This document shows, one piece after another, positions 15,831-22,738 of a stretch of DNA of 39,249 nucleotides. Within the stretch, counting starts at the first letter, position 1, and the number at the start of each line of letters is the position of its first letter. The position numbers and the translations under genes are program-made. The notes beneath the pieces were generated by a model. The model saw only the letters and a program-made list of their open reading frames with translations, was not told the DNA's origin and did not search any database. The stretch is taken from contig LJCV01000310.1 of assembly GCA_001298575.1 (NCBI GenBank), positions 1-39,249 of the forward strand. The letters are read 5' to 3'. Source of the DNA: Actinobacteria bacterium OK074 (GTDB lineage Bacteria > Actinomycetota > Actinomycetes > Streptomycetales > Streptomycetaceae).

Positions 15831-17411
15831 GTGTCATCAGCGTCTCCCGCTGCCGCCGCCCCCGACACCGTCCTGGTCGTCGACTTCGGTGCGCAGTACG
15901 CCCAGCTCATCGCCCGTCGCGTCCGCGAGGCGCGGGTCTACAGCGAGATCGTGCCGAGCACCATGCCGGTCGCGGAGATGCTCGCCAAGAACCCGGCGGC
16001 GATCATCCTCTCCGGCGGCCCGTCGTCCGTGTACGCGGAGGGCGCCCCGACCGTCGACCGTGCCCTGTTCGAGGCCGGAGTCCCGGTCTTCGGCATGTGC
16101 TACGGCTTCCAGCTGATGGCGACGACCCTCGGCGGCACCGTCGACAACACGGGCGCCCGCGAGTACGGCCGTACGCCGCTGCACGTCTCCAAGTCGTCCT
16201 CCACCCTCTTCGAGGGCACCCCGGACGAGCAGTCGGTGTGGATGTCGCACGGCGACGCCTGCTCGGCCGCCCCCGCGGGCTTCACCGTCACGGCCTCCAC
16301 CGACGTCGTCCCGGTCGCCGCGTTCGAGAACGACGAGCAGAAGCTCTACGGCGTCCAGTACCACCCCGAGGTCATGCACTCCACGCACGGCCAGCAGGTA
16401 CTCGAACACTTCCTGTACCGGGGTGCGGGTCTGACCCCGAGCTGGACCACCGGCAACGTCATCGACGAGCAGGTCGCGCTGATCCGCGAGCAGGTCGGCG
16501 ACAGGCGCGCGATCTGCGGCCTGTCCGGCGGCGTGGACTCCGCGGTCGCCGCCGCCCTCGTACAGAAGGCCATCGGATCGCAGCTGACCTGCGTGTACGT
16601 CGACCACGGCCTGATGCGCCAGGGCGAGACCGAGCAGGTCGAGAAGGACTTCGTGGCCGCCACCGGCGTACAGCTGAAGGTGGTGGACGCGGAGGAGCGG
16701 TTCCTGACCGCCCTTAAGGGTGTCGCGGACCCGGAGCAGAAGCGGAAGATCATCGGCCGCGAGTTCATCCGGGTGTTCGAACAGGCGCAGGCGGAGATCA
16801 TCGCGGACGCCGGCCCCGAGGTCGCGTTCCTGGTCCAGGGCACGCTGTACCCGGACGTGGTCGAGTCCGGTGGCGGCACCGGCACCGCCAACATCAAGTC
16901 GCACCACAACGTCGGCGGGCTCCCCGAGGACCTTGAGTTCGAACTGATCGAGCCGCTGCGGAAGTTGTTCAAGGACGAGGTCCGGATGGTCGGCCAGGAA
17001 CTGGGCCTGCCGGACGAGATCGTCCAGCGCCAGCCGTTCCCGGGCCCCGGCCTGGGCATCCGGATCGTCGGCGAGGTGACCAAGGAGCGGCTCGACCTGC
17101 TGCGCGAGGCCGACGCCATCGCCCGCGAAGAGCTGACGGCGGCCGGCCTCGACCGCGACATCTGGCAGTGCCCGGTCGTCCTGCTCGCGGACGTCCGCTC
17201 GGTCGGCGTCCAGGGCGACGGCCGCACCTACGGCCACCCGATCGTGCTGCGCCCGGTCTCCTCCGAGGACGCCATGACCGCCGACTGGTCGCGACTGCCG
17301 TACGACGTCCTCGCGAAGATCTCCACCCGGATCACGAACGAGGTCGCCGACGTCAACCGAGTCGTCCTCGACGTGACGAGCAAGCCGCCGGGGACGATCG
17401 AGTGGGAGTGA
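15831..17411 (+). CDS. guaA: GMP synthase (glutamine-hydrolysing)
   Basis: 526 aa from GTG 15831, chosen for GGAAGG six nt upstream and because the length equals the usual 520-530. It aminates XMP to GMP using glutamine and ATP, the last step of guanine nucleotide synthesis. The N-terminal class I glutamine amidotransferase domain shows VLVVDFGAQYAQLIARRVRE, the nucleophile Cys90 in GMCYGFQ, and His178/Glu180 in YHPEV. The ATP pyrophosphatase domain begins at GLSGGVDS (P-loop 232-237). The C-terminal dimerisation domain ends in the conserved KPPGTIEWE. Nothing is odd in the protein. It is transcribed divergently from the chorismate mutase leader. The tail after the stop holds CCCGTAGG repeats rather than a clear terminator hairpin. 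Confidence 0.98.
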   Translation: MSSASPAAAAPDTVLVVDFGAQYAQLIARRVREARVYSEIVPSTMPVAEMLAKNPAAIILSGGPSSVYAEGAPTVDRALFEAGVPVFGMCYGFQLMATTLGGTVDNTGAREYGRTPLHVSKSSSTLFEGTPDEQSVWMSHGDACSAAPAGFTVTASTDVVPVAAFENDEQKLYGVQYHPEVMHSTHGQQVLEHFLYRGAGLTPSWTTGNVIDEQVALIREQVGDRRAICGLSGGVDSAVAAALVQKAIGSQLTCVYVDHGLMRQGETEQVEKDFVAATGVQLKVVDAEERFLTALKGVADPEQKRKIIGREFIRVFEQAQAEIIADAGPEVAFLVQGTLYPDVVESGGGTGTANIKSHHNVGGLPEDLEFELIEPLRKLFKDEVRMVGQELGLPDEIVQRQPFPGPGLGIRIVGEVTKERLDLLREADAIAREELTAAGLDRDIWQCPVVLLADVRSVGVQGDGRTYGHPIVLRPVSSEDAMTADWSRLPYDVLAKISTRITNEVADVNRVVLDVTSKPPGTIEWE

Positions 17412-17419
17412 CCCTCGGG

Positions 17420-17467
17420 TCCCGTAGGTCCCGTAGGCCCCTCAGATCCCGTAGGTCCCTCAGATCC
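17420..17467. repeat. Short tandem repeats after guaA
   Basis: TCCCGTAGG occurs three times (17420-17428, 17429-17437, 17447-17455) and CCTCAGATCC twice (17440-17449, 17458-17467). The first is a variant of the dispersed CCCGTAGGG/CCCTACGGG 9-mer. The repeats lie between the convergent stops of guaA and the PPOX gene, where a terminator would be expected. Confidence 0.75.
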
Positions 17468-17490
17468 TTTGGCTAGCCCCTAATGGCCGG

Positions 17491-18000
17491 TCAGGTTCGT
17501 TTGAGGGTGCGTACGGGCGTGCCGGGTGTCGTCCAGATCTCGACGACCAGGTATTCGTCATTCTCGACATAGGTCCGTACGACCTCCGTCAATTCGGTGC
17601 GGAAGAGGTGGAACGGCTGCGGCGGTTCCACCTCTTTCACATACGCGTCCCGGGCCGCGCCGCTCTCCACGGCGACGGCCCGGCCGCTGATACGGACATC
17701 CCCGTCGCCCAACGTCGTTCCGGGCCCGTGATTGGCCTGCAACGCGAACCGCGCGTCGCGCCGCAGATCGAGCGCCTTGACCGACCCCGGCATCATTCCG
17801 AGCCACAACTCCCCGCCCAGGAACCGGACTTCGAGCCCGCTGGTGCGCGGAGAGCCGTCCTTCCTGATGGTCGCGATCGTGTGATGCGTGCTGTGTTTTA
17901 CGGGGGACACCCCCGCACCCCCGCCTCCGAATCGATCTTCGACGGTTTTGGCGAATTCGGGTTCGGCGGTTTCGAAGGCCGCCCAGTTCACATGGGTCAT
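17491..18000 (-). CDS. Pyridoxamine 5'-phosphate oxidase-fold (PPOX/FDR-type) flavin or F420 protein
   Basis: 169 aa from ATG 18000. The split-barrel pattern is visible: HTIATIRKDGSPRTSGLEVR, then GELWLGMMPGSVKALDLRRD, RFALQANHGPGT, DVRISGRAV and a C-terminal LVVEIWTT strand. Such small proteins bind FMN, F420 or haem and carry out redox steps in the cytoplasm; the exact cofactor and substrate cannot be told from the sequence. The TIRKDGSPRTS segment is typical of the actinobacterial PPOX group. There is no ribosome site before the ATG, so the mRNA may be leaderless. The gene is divergent from the aldolase-like gene, with 155 nt between them, and convergent with guaA. Confidence 0.82.
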   Translation of the reverse strand: MTHVNWAAFETAEPEFAKTVEDRFGGGGAGVSPVKHSTHHTIATIRKDGSPRTSGLEVRFLGGELWLGMMPGSVKALDLRRDARFALQANHGPGTTLGDGDVRISGRAVAVESGAARDAYVKEVEPPQPFHLFRTELTEVVRTYVENDEYLVVEIWTTPGTPVRTLKRT

Positions 18001-18155
18001 ACGACCAGTGTCGCGCCGACAACGGACAACTTCTGTCCGGTATCCGTCGGGTCACAGGAGTTCATCTCTTTACCTCTTCACCCAAGAACCCTGTTCCCCA
18101 CGGCTCACCGACGGTAACTTCCGCCCCGTAAAGAAGCTCCAGTGCTGGAGGACCT

Positions 18156-18950
18156 ATGCACGGGCCAACGCCGCCCCTGCCCCTGCCCACCGACCGGCTG
18201 CGGTTCGCGATGCCGCCGATGCACGACTCGCTCGCCGACGAGCGCCGGCACCGCAAGGAACGACTGGCGGGGGCGCTCAGGATCTTCGGCCGACTCGGCT
18301 TCGAGGAAGGGGTCTCGGGGCACATCACCGCACGCGACCCGGAGTTCACCGACTGCTTCTGGGTCAACCCGTTCGGCATGCCCTTCCGGCACGTCACCGT
18401 CAGCGACCTGGTTCTCGCCAACCTCGACGGCCAGGTCATCGAGGGCAACTACCACGTGAACCAGGCCGCGTTCACCGTGCACGCCCAGGTGCACACCGCC
18501 CGCCCGGACGTCGTCGCCGTCGCCCACTGCCACTCCGTGTACGGCCGCGCCCTGGCCGCGCTCGGCGACCTCCTCGACCCGATCACCCAGGAGAGCTGCG
18601 CCTTCTACGAGGACCACGCCGTCTACGGCTCCTACACGGGCGTGACCATCGACGCGGACGAAGGCCGCCGCATCGCGACCGCGCTGGCCAGCCGCAAGGC
18701 GCTCGTACTGCGCAACCACGGGCTGCTCACGGTCGGCGACTCGGTGGACGCGGCGGCCTGGTGGTTCCTCTCCATGGAACGCTCCTGCCAGGTCCAACTC
18801 GCCGCGAAGGCCGCCGGCCGCCCCGTCCTGATCGACCACAAACAGGCGACCGAGACCCGGGAACAGGCGGGCGGGGACCTGGTGGCGTGGATCAACTACC
18901 AGCCGATGTGGCAGGACATCAGCCGGAGCGAGCCGGATCTGTTGTCGTAG
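18156..18950 (+). CDS. Class II aldolase/adducin family protein
   Basis: 264 aa from ATG 18156 with a strong ribosome site (GGAGG at 18147-18151). The fold signatures are RIFGRLGFEEGVSGHITARD, VHTARPDVVAVAHCHSVYGR (HxH zinc site), and VLRNHGLLTVGDSVDAA (third His). Family members cleave or epimerise phosphorylated sugars using zinc (fuculose- or ribulose-phosphate type), or are distant adducin-like proteins. The substrate here cannot be assigned. Two His of the HCH pair plus RNHG suggest a working metal site. A TANNNT box (TAACTT, 18115-18120) lies about 35 nt before the start. Next to a PPOX gene in divergent orientation; no pathway neighbours identify the substrate. Confidence 0.85.
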   Translation: MHGPTPPLPLPTDRLRFAMPPMHDSLADERRHRKERLAGALRIFGRLGFEEGVSGHITARDPEFTDCFWVNPFGMPFRHVTVSDLVLANLDGQVIEGNYHVNQAAFTVHAQVHTARPDVVAVAHCHSVYGRALAALGDLLDPITQESCAFYEDHAVYGSYTGVTIDADEGRRIATALASRKALVLRNHGLLTVGDSVDAAAWWFLSMERSCQVQLAAKAAGRPVLIDHKQATETREQAGGDLVAWINYQPMWQDISRSEPDLLS

Positions 18951-18965
18951 GGGTGTCGTTGTTGT

Positions 18966-19008
18966 GGCCGGGGTGGGGACGGCGTTGGCCGGGGTGGGGG
19001 ACGGCGTT
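18966..19008. repeat. Tandem 21-22 bp repeat
   Basis: GGCCGGGGTGGGGACGGCGTT (18966-18986) is repeated with one extra G at 18987-19008, in the 128-nt space between the convergent aldolase and DUF4429 genes. It is G-rich on the + strand. No terminator hairpin is visible here. Confidence 0.75.
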
Positions 19009-19078
19009 GGTGCCGTCGTCCGTTGGCTTGGCGCCGTGGGGTCCCTTGGCTGTCGTGTGGCTCCTTGGCGTCGTGGGG

Positions 19079-19960
19079 TCAGAAGCCCCGGAGGACAACC
19101 GCCTTCGTCGCGGCGAACTCCTCGTCCGTCAGTACGCCTTCGCGATGCAGTTCGCCCAACTCCCGTAACCGGCGCAGGAGGACATCGTGCAGATCGGACG
19201 ACGGCGGTACGGCCGCGCCGAGCCGGGGCCGCTCGGTGAAGTCGGCCGGGCGGCTGGAGGGGTGCGGGAGCCGGGCGGTGACGGCGGTGGCGACCAGCGC
19301 GGTGAGCAGGTCGCGGCGGGTGTTGCCCCACAGGTCGAGGGCGTAGGGGTCCTTCTCGGGCGGCAGCTTGGAGAACACGGTCTCGCGGGTCGCGAACCGC
19401 AGGAACCCGTCCTCGTAACCGGAGTTGGGCAGCCACTCGACCTGCATCAGGTCGTGCACCGAGATGATCCGCGGGCCGGTGGCGCGCTTGACCCGGTCGG
19501 AGGTGTCGCTCCAGTCGATCCGCACCTGGCTGCCGTCGAAGGAGACCATGCCGTCGCTGGACCGCACCGACACCGGCACGGGCGGCCCGGGCAGCAGATA
19601 CGCCTTCGACGGCTCCTTCGGGATCTGCTCGATCAGCAGCCCGTGCCGGATCTCCTCGGCCACGTACTCGGCCACCCCGGAACGGTCGATGTCCACCGCC
19701 AGCCGGTACGGATCCGCCGCGTCCGGCAGCCGCCCGCCGGTCGCCTGGAGCAGCGGATCGGCCCCCTCGCGCAGCCTCAACCGGAGCCGCCCGCGCTTGC
19801 GTTCGGGTTCGTAGACGACGCCGGCGATCGCTTCCAGGGGCACGGCGATCTCCCCGTACGTCTGCCTGAACAGCGGTACGGAGCGGTGCAGCCCCGGCGT
19901 GATCCGGACCGTGGTGCCGTCGAAGGCCCAGGTCCCGTCGCGCTGGATGATCTCGGCCAT
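19079..19960 (-). CDS. DUF4429 protein with C-terminal SHOCT domain
   Basis: 293 aa from ATG 19960 (a TTG two codons upstream is possible). Two copies of a DUF4429-type beta-rich unit are visible: IIQRDGTWAFDGTTVRITPG near the start and SSDGMVSFDGSQVRIDW in the middle, each followed by a segment on how the protein treats a bound polymer or membrane (VPLEAIAGVVYE; ISVHDLMQVEWL). The last 37 residues are a SHOCT motif (LRRLRELGELHREGVLTDEE). There is no signal peptide or transmembrane helix, so it is cytoplasmic. The family is common and conserved in Streptomyces, with no known function. No ribosome site is visible before the ATG. Confidence 0.85.
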   Translation of the reverse strand: MAEIIQRDGTWAFDGTTVRITPGLHRSVPLFRQTYGEIAVPLEAIAGVVYEPERKRGRLRLRLREGADPLLQATGGRLPDAADPYRLAVDIDRSGVAEYVAEEIRHGLLIEQIPKEPSKAYLLPGPPVPVSVRSSDGMVSFDGSQVRIDWSDTSDRVKRATGPRIISVHDLMQVEWLPNSGYEDGFLRFATRETVFSKLPPEKDPYALDLWGNTRRDLLTALVATAVTARLPHPSSRPADFTERPRLGAAVPPSSDLHDVLLRRLRELGELHREGVLTDEEFAATKAVVLRGF

Positions 19961-20105
19961 ACGCAAATTCTCGCAGCCGGGTCAACAGGGGGTTCGTGCT
20001 TTCACTCCGCCGAACCCTCCCCGTAACGGACCTGCCGAACGCGCCCCGTGTTCCGTACGGCACAATTCGCTGTCGTCGCAGGGGAGTTGCGCGACCGGCT
20101 CATGG

Positions 20106-20147
20106 ACGGCCAACGAACGGCCAATGAGCGACCAGTGAGCGACCAGT
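20106..20147. repeat. Two pairs of 11-bp tandem repeats upstream of a membrane-protein gene
   Basis: ACGGCCAAYGA occurs twice with an 11-bp period (from 20106 and 20117), then GAGCGACCAGT occurs twice with the same period (20126-20136, 20137-20147). The second pair ends in the GTG used as the start of the next gene. The period of one DNA turn would suit protein binding. Confidence 0.7.
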
Positions 20148-21459
20148 GGATGACGAAACGCGGGGAAGGCGGGCGTCGGGCGTGGCGGTGCAGGAGGCGG
20201 GACAAGGTGTGGATCCGGGGGCTCACCGGGGTGGCTGCACCTGCGGGGACTGCCCGCACGGCGTGCGCGAGGGACACCGGCGCGCGGTCGCCGCGTTCCT
20301 TGAGAAGCGGGAGGAGTACGCCTCCGGGCAGGGCCTCCCGGTGGCGGTCAGCCACTCGGCGTCCGCGTCCCGGCAGTGGGTCTCCGACGAACTGACCCAG
20401 TCCGCCGCCTACGTCGCCGTCCGCCGCCGCGCCGCCGTCGAGGCCCGCCTCGCCCGGCTGTGGTGGCGCACGGCGGCCGTGGTCTGGGGCCTCGTCCTCG
20501 CCCTGGCCGTGGTGCAGGCGGGCACGGCGGTCGGCGCGGGCTGGACGGCCGCCCGCACCTCGGGCCTGCTCGCCGCCGTCCTCGTGGCCGCCGCGCTGAC
20601 CGGCGCGGGCTATCTGCACCGCACCCGCGGCGGCGCCCTCGCCCCCGTGACCGGAGAGGACAACCGCCTGTCCACCTCCCGCGCGCTGGCCGCGAGCTGG
20701 GTGCTGTTCACCGCGTACGCCGTCCTCGTCCTGGCGGGCCAGCTGGCCGCCGCCTCCGCGCACGGCCGTCGCGACGACCTCATCGCCGGCCTCGACCTCG
20801 CCCGCGGGGTGGGCGTGGTCACCGTCGTCGCCGTGGTCTGCGGCGTCGCCGTCCTCGTCCGCCGGGTGGTCGGGGTGCGGGTCCTGGGCCAGCGCCTGCA
20901 GAAGGTACGCGCCGACCGCCCCCGCGCGGCCGACCTCCTGACCGACGACTCCGGCCGCGGCAGCTTCACCGACATCCAGTACGTCGTCGTCACCGCCGTG
21001 GCGCTGGTCTTCGCCGCGGTCCGGCTGGCCCGCCGCCCCGACCAACTCCCCGACCTCCCCTGGGGACTGGCCGTCCTCGTCCTCATCTCGGCGGCCACCT
21101 ACCTCACCGGCAAGTACGCCGAGGGCGGTCGCCCGGTCATCCTCTCCGTCGTCCGCTCCCGCGAGGCCGGCGACCTCGACGCCCCCATCCGCACCGGCGA
21201 CGACATCGAGATCCGCGGCGCCGGCTTCGTCCCCCCGGGCGCCCAGACCGTCGACCACCTCGCCCGCATGACCGTCCGCATCGGCGCCGTCCACGTCCAC
21301 GTCCCCCTGGTGCCGGTCCCCGGCGGCTTCAACAACCCCACGGACACCGTCCTCACCGTCCCCGTCCCCGCAGACGTCGAACCGGGCCAAGCGGAGGTCC
21401 AGGTCGTGACCGCGGCGGGGGTGGAGACGAACCGGGTGACGATCGACGTTACGGACTGA
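20146..21459 (+). CDS. Six-helix integral membrane protein with a C-terminal IPT/TIG-like domain
   Basis: Up to 437 aa from GTG 20146; GTG 20182 and 20188 are equally weak alternatives, since none has a clear ribosome site. The N-terminal region contains a CxCxxC motif (CTCGDC) followed by HGVREGHRRAVAAFLEKREE. Six hydrophobic helices follow, for example LVLALAVVQAGTAV, ASWVLFTAYAVLVLAG and LAVLVLISAATYL. The C-terminal 110 residues look like a beta-sandwich of the IPT/TIG type (DDIEIRGAGFVPPG, TVLTVPVPADVEPGQAEVQV). I do not recognise a named family. The CxCxxC could bind metal. The unusual combination of a membrane domain with a TIG-like tail on what is probably the cytoplasmic face is not explained by the neighbours. 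Confidence 0.75.
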   Translation: MDDETRGRRASGVAVQEAGQGVDPGAHRGGCTCGDCPHGVREGHRRAVAAFLEKREEYASGQGLPVAVSHSASASRQWVSDELTQSAAYVAVRRRAAVEARLARLWWRTAAVVWGLVLALAVVQAGTAVGAGWTAARTSGLLAAVLVAAALTGAGYLHRTRGGALAPVTGEDNRLSTSRALAASWVLFTAYAVLVLAGQLAAASAHGRRDDLIAGLDLARGVGVVTVVAVVCGVAVLVRRVVGVRVLGQRLQKVRADRPRAADLLTDDSGRGSFTDIQYVVVTAVALVFAAVRLARRPDQLPDLPWGLAVLVLISAATYLTGKYAEGGRPVILSVVRSREAGDLDAPIRTGDDIEIRGAGFVPPGAQTVDHLARMTVRIGAVHVHVPLVPVPGGFNNPTDTVLTVPVPADVEPGQAEVQVVTAAGVETNRVTIDVTD

Positions 21460-21613
21460 CGGGGTTGGCCAAGGCGGGACGACGGGGAGGGCTGACTCTC
21501 GCCTCAGCAGGGGTCGGTTCGGGTTCGGGGTTCGCTTCGGGTTCGGGCTCGGGTTCGGATTTGGTCGTCGGGCCGCGGGATCCGGCCACCGTGGAAATCC
21601 GGTGACGCAACCG

Positions 21614-21644
21614 TTGAGCAACTCCAGGCTTCCCTCCGTATCGT
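21614..21644 (+). promoter_or_regulatory. Candidate promoter of the DoxX-like gene
   Basis: TTGAGC (21614-21619), a 19-nt spacer and TATCGT (21639-21644). A start near 21651 leaves a 39-nt leader with GAGAGGCGG (21672-21680) before ATG 21690. The spacer is at the long limit. The 230-nt gap 21460-21689 holds nothing else apparent besides a GGTTCGGG-type repeat near 21512-21560. Confidence 0.4.
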
Positions 21645-21689
21645 CGGTTAAGGGGCAACGACCCTGCGGGCGAGAGGCGGCGACCAGCT

Positions 21690-22220
21690 ATGGCTCACGG
21701 CACGCGTACGGACACCTACCCCCCTTATCTCGACGGCGACCGGAACTGGCGGGACACCGCGACCCGCTACGCCCTTCTCCCGCTGCGGGTCTTCCTCGGC
21801 GTCACCTTCATCTACGCCGGTCTGGACAAACTGACCGACAGCGCCTTCCTGCGCGACTCCGGCGCCGGTTCGGTCGGCGAAACGATGCGCGCGGTGCGCG
21901 ACTCCTCCGCGATCCCCGCCCTCGTCGACCTCGCCCTCAAGAACCCCGTCGGCTTCGGCTACGCCATCGCCTTCGGTGAACTCGCCGTCGGCATCGGCAC
22001 GCTCATCGGTCTGCTGGCCCGCCTGGCCGCGTTCGGCGGCGCCCTGATCTCCCTCAGCCTCTGGCTCACCGTGAGCTGGGCCTCCGACCCGTACTACTAC
22101 GGCAACGACCTCGCCTACCTCATGGCCTGGCTCCCTCTCGTCCTCGCCGGCGCCTCGGTCTTCTCCATCGATGCGGCCCTACGCTCTCGTCGCCGAGAGC
22201 ACTCTTTTGACTACTCCTGA
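21690..22220 (+). CDS. DoxX-family membrane protein
   Basis: 176 aa from ATG 21690. Four hydrophobic helices match the DoxX/DoxD four-helix fold: ALLPLRVFLGVTFIYAGLDK with the typical GxxFxxAGLxKL pattern, GFGYAIAFGELAVGIGTLIG, LAAFGGALISLSLWLTVSWA, and DLAYLMAWLPLVLAGASVFS. YYYGNDLAY before the last helix is also common in this group. DoxX proteins sit in the plasma membrane; some couple to thiol or quinone redox, but this one lacks evidence for a specific partner. The C-terminal LRSRRREHS faces the cytoplasm. Convergent with the small membrane protein at 22487-22738; the gap between them holds a nested inverted repeat. Confidence 0.85.
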   Translation: MAHGTRTDTYPPYLDGDRNWRDTATRYALLPLRVFLGVTFIYAGLDKLTDSAFLRDSGAGSVGETMRAVRDSSAIPALVDLALKNPVGFGYAIAFGELAVGIGTLIGLLARLAAFGGALISLSLWLTVSWASDPYYYGNDLAYLMAWLPLVLAGASVFSIDAALRSRRREHSFDYS

Positions 22221-22340
22221 GAGATCGCGGGCTGTGGGTTCGCGGGGCTGCGGGTTTGCAGGGCTGCTGGGGTGTGGGTTCGTAGGGTTTGGTGTCTGAG
22301 GTCGGCCGAGGGGTTGGGGCTGGCGATCCGACGGCCGTCC

Positions 22341-22398
22341 GGTGCCCCGCCCCGTGGTGTTCGCCCGGTAGAGCGCTGATCCCCGGGCGGGCGGCACC
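22341..22398. terminator. Nested inverted repeat between convergent genes, possible terminator
   Basis: GGTGCC (22341-22346) pairs with GGCACC (22393-22398), enclosing CGCCCGG (22362-22368) and CCGGGCG (22383-22389) around a 14-nt loop. It lies between the DoxX-like gene and the small membrane gene on the other strand. The structure is GC-rich without a U-tract, so it is a weak terminator candidate. The rest of 22221-22340 is G-rich low-complexity sequence. Confidence 0.4.
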
Positions 22399-22486
22399 AT
22401 TCCCGTGCGACGGCCTTTCCCGCCAAGCCCGCCGCCGCCCCGGCTCCGGCGCTGCCGCCACTGCCGCTGCAATTGCCGAGTGCCCC

Positions 22487-22738
22487 TCACCCCACCTCCT
22501 GCTCCACCCCCCTCCCGCCACCAGGCATCCCCTTTCCCCGTCCCTTCCGGCGTCCCCGTACCGCATGGGTCACGAACGCCGCCGCGCCCGCCAGGAGCAG
22601 GCCCACTACGACGATCGGGATGATCGCGAACCATGGGGTGTCCCAGGCGCCGCCCGCGTCACCCGCGTAGGTGACGGCCGCGGCCGTCAGGAACAGACCT
22701 GCCACCAGCTTTCCGGGCTGGACCTCATGACGCAGCAC
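22487..22738 (-). CDS. Small two-helix membrane protein coupled to the PspC protein
   Basis: 83 aa from GTG 22738, which follows GGAGG with a 7-nt gap and overlaps the end of the PspC gene by 14 nt. Two transmembrane helices are clear (KLVAGLFLTAAAVTYAG and WFAIIPIVVVGLLLAGAAAF), with a short acidic/Gly loop between them and a basic Gly-rich tail (RGRRKGRGKG) that should face the cytoplasm. I do not recognise a family name; similar short proteins often follow PspC genes in Streptomyces. The overlap indicates translational coupling and a shared role in the membrane with the PspC/LiaF-like protein. Confidence 0.8.
   Translation of the reverse strand: MLRHEVQPGKLVAGLFLTAAAVTYAGDAGGAWDTPWFAIIPIVVVGLLLAGAAAFVTHAVRGRRKGRGKGMPGGGRGVEQEVG

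Noticed and set aside
22350..22400. tRNA-like GGTAGAGCGCTGATCC segment
   Set aside because: It resembles a D-arm, but there is no acceptor stem, anticodon arm or T-arm around it; it is the loop of an inverted repeat.
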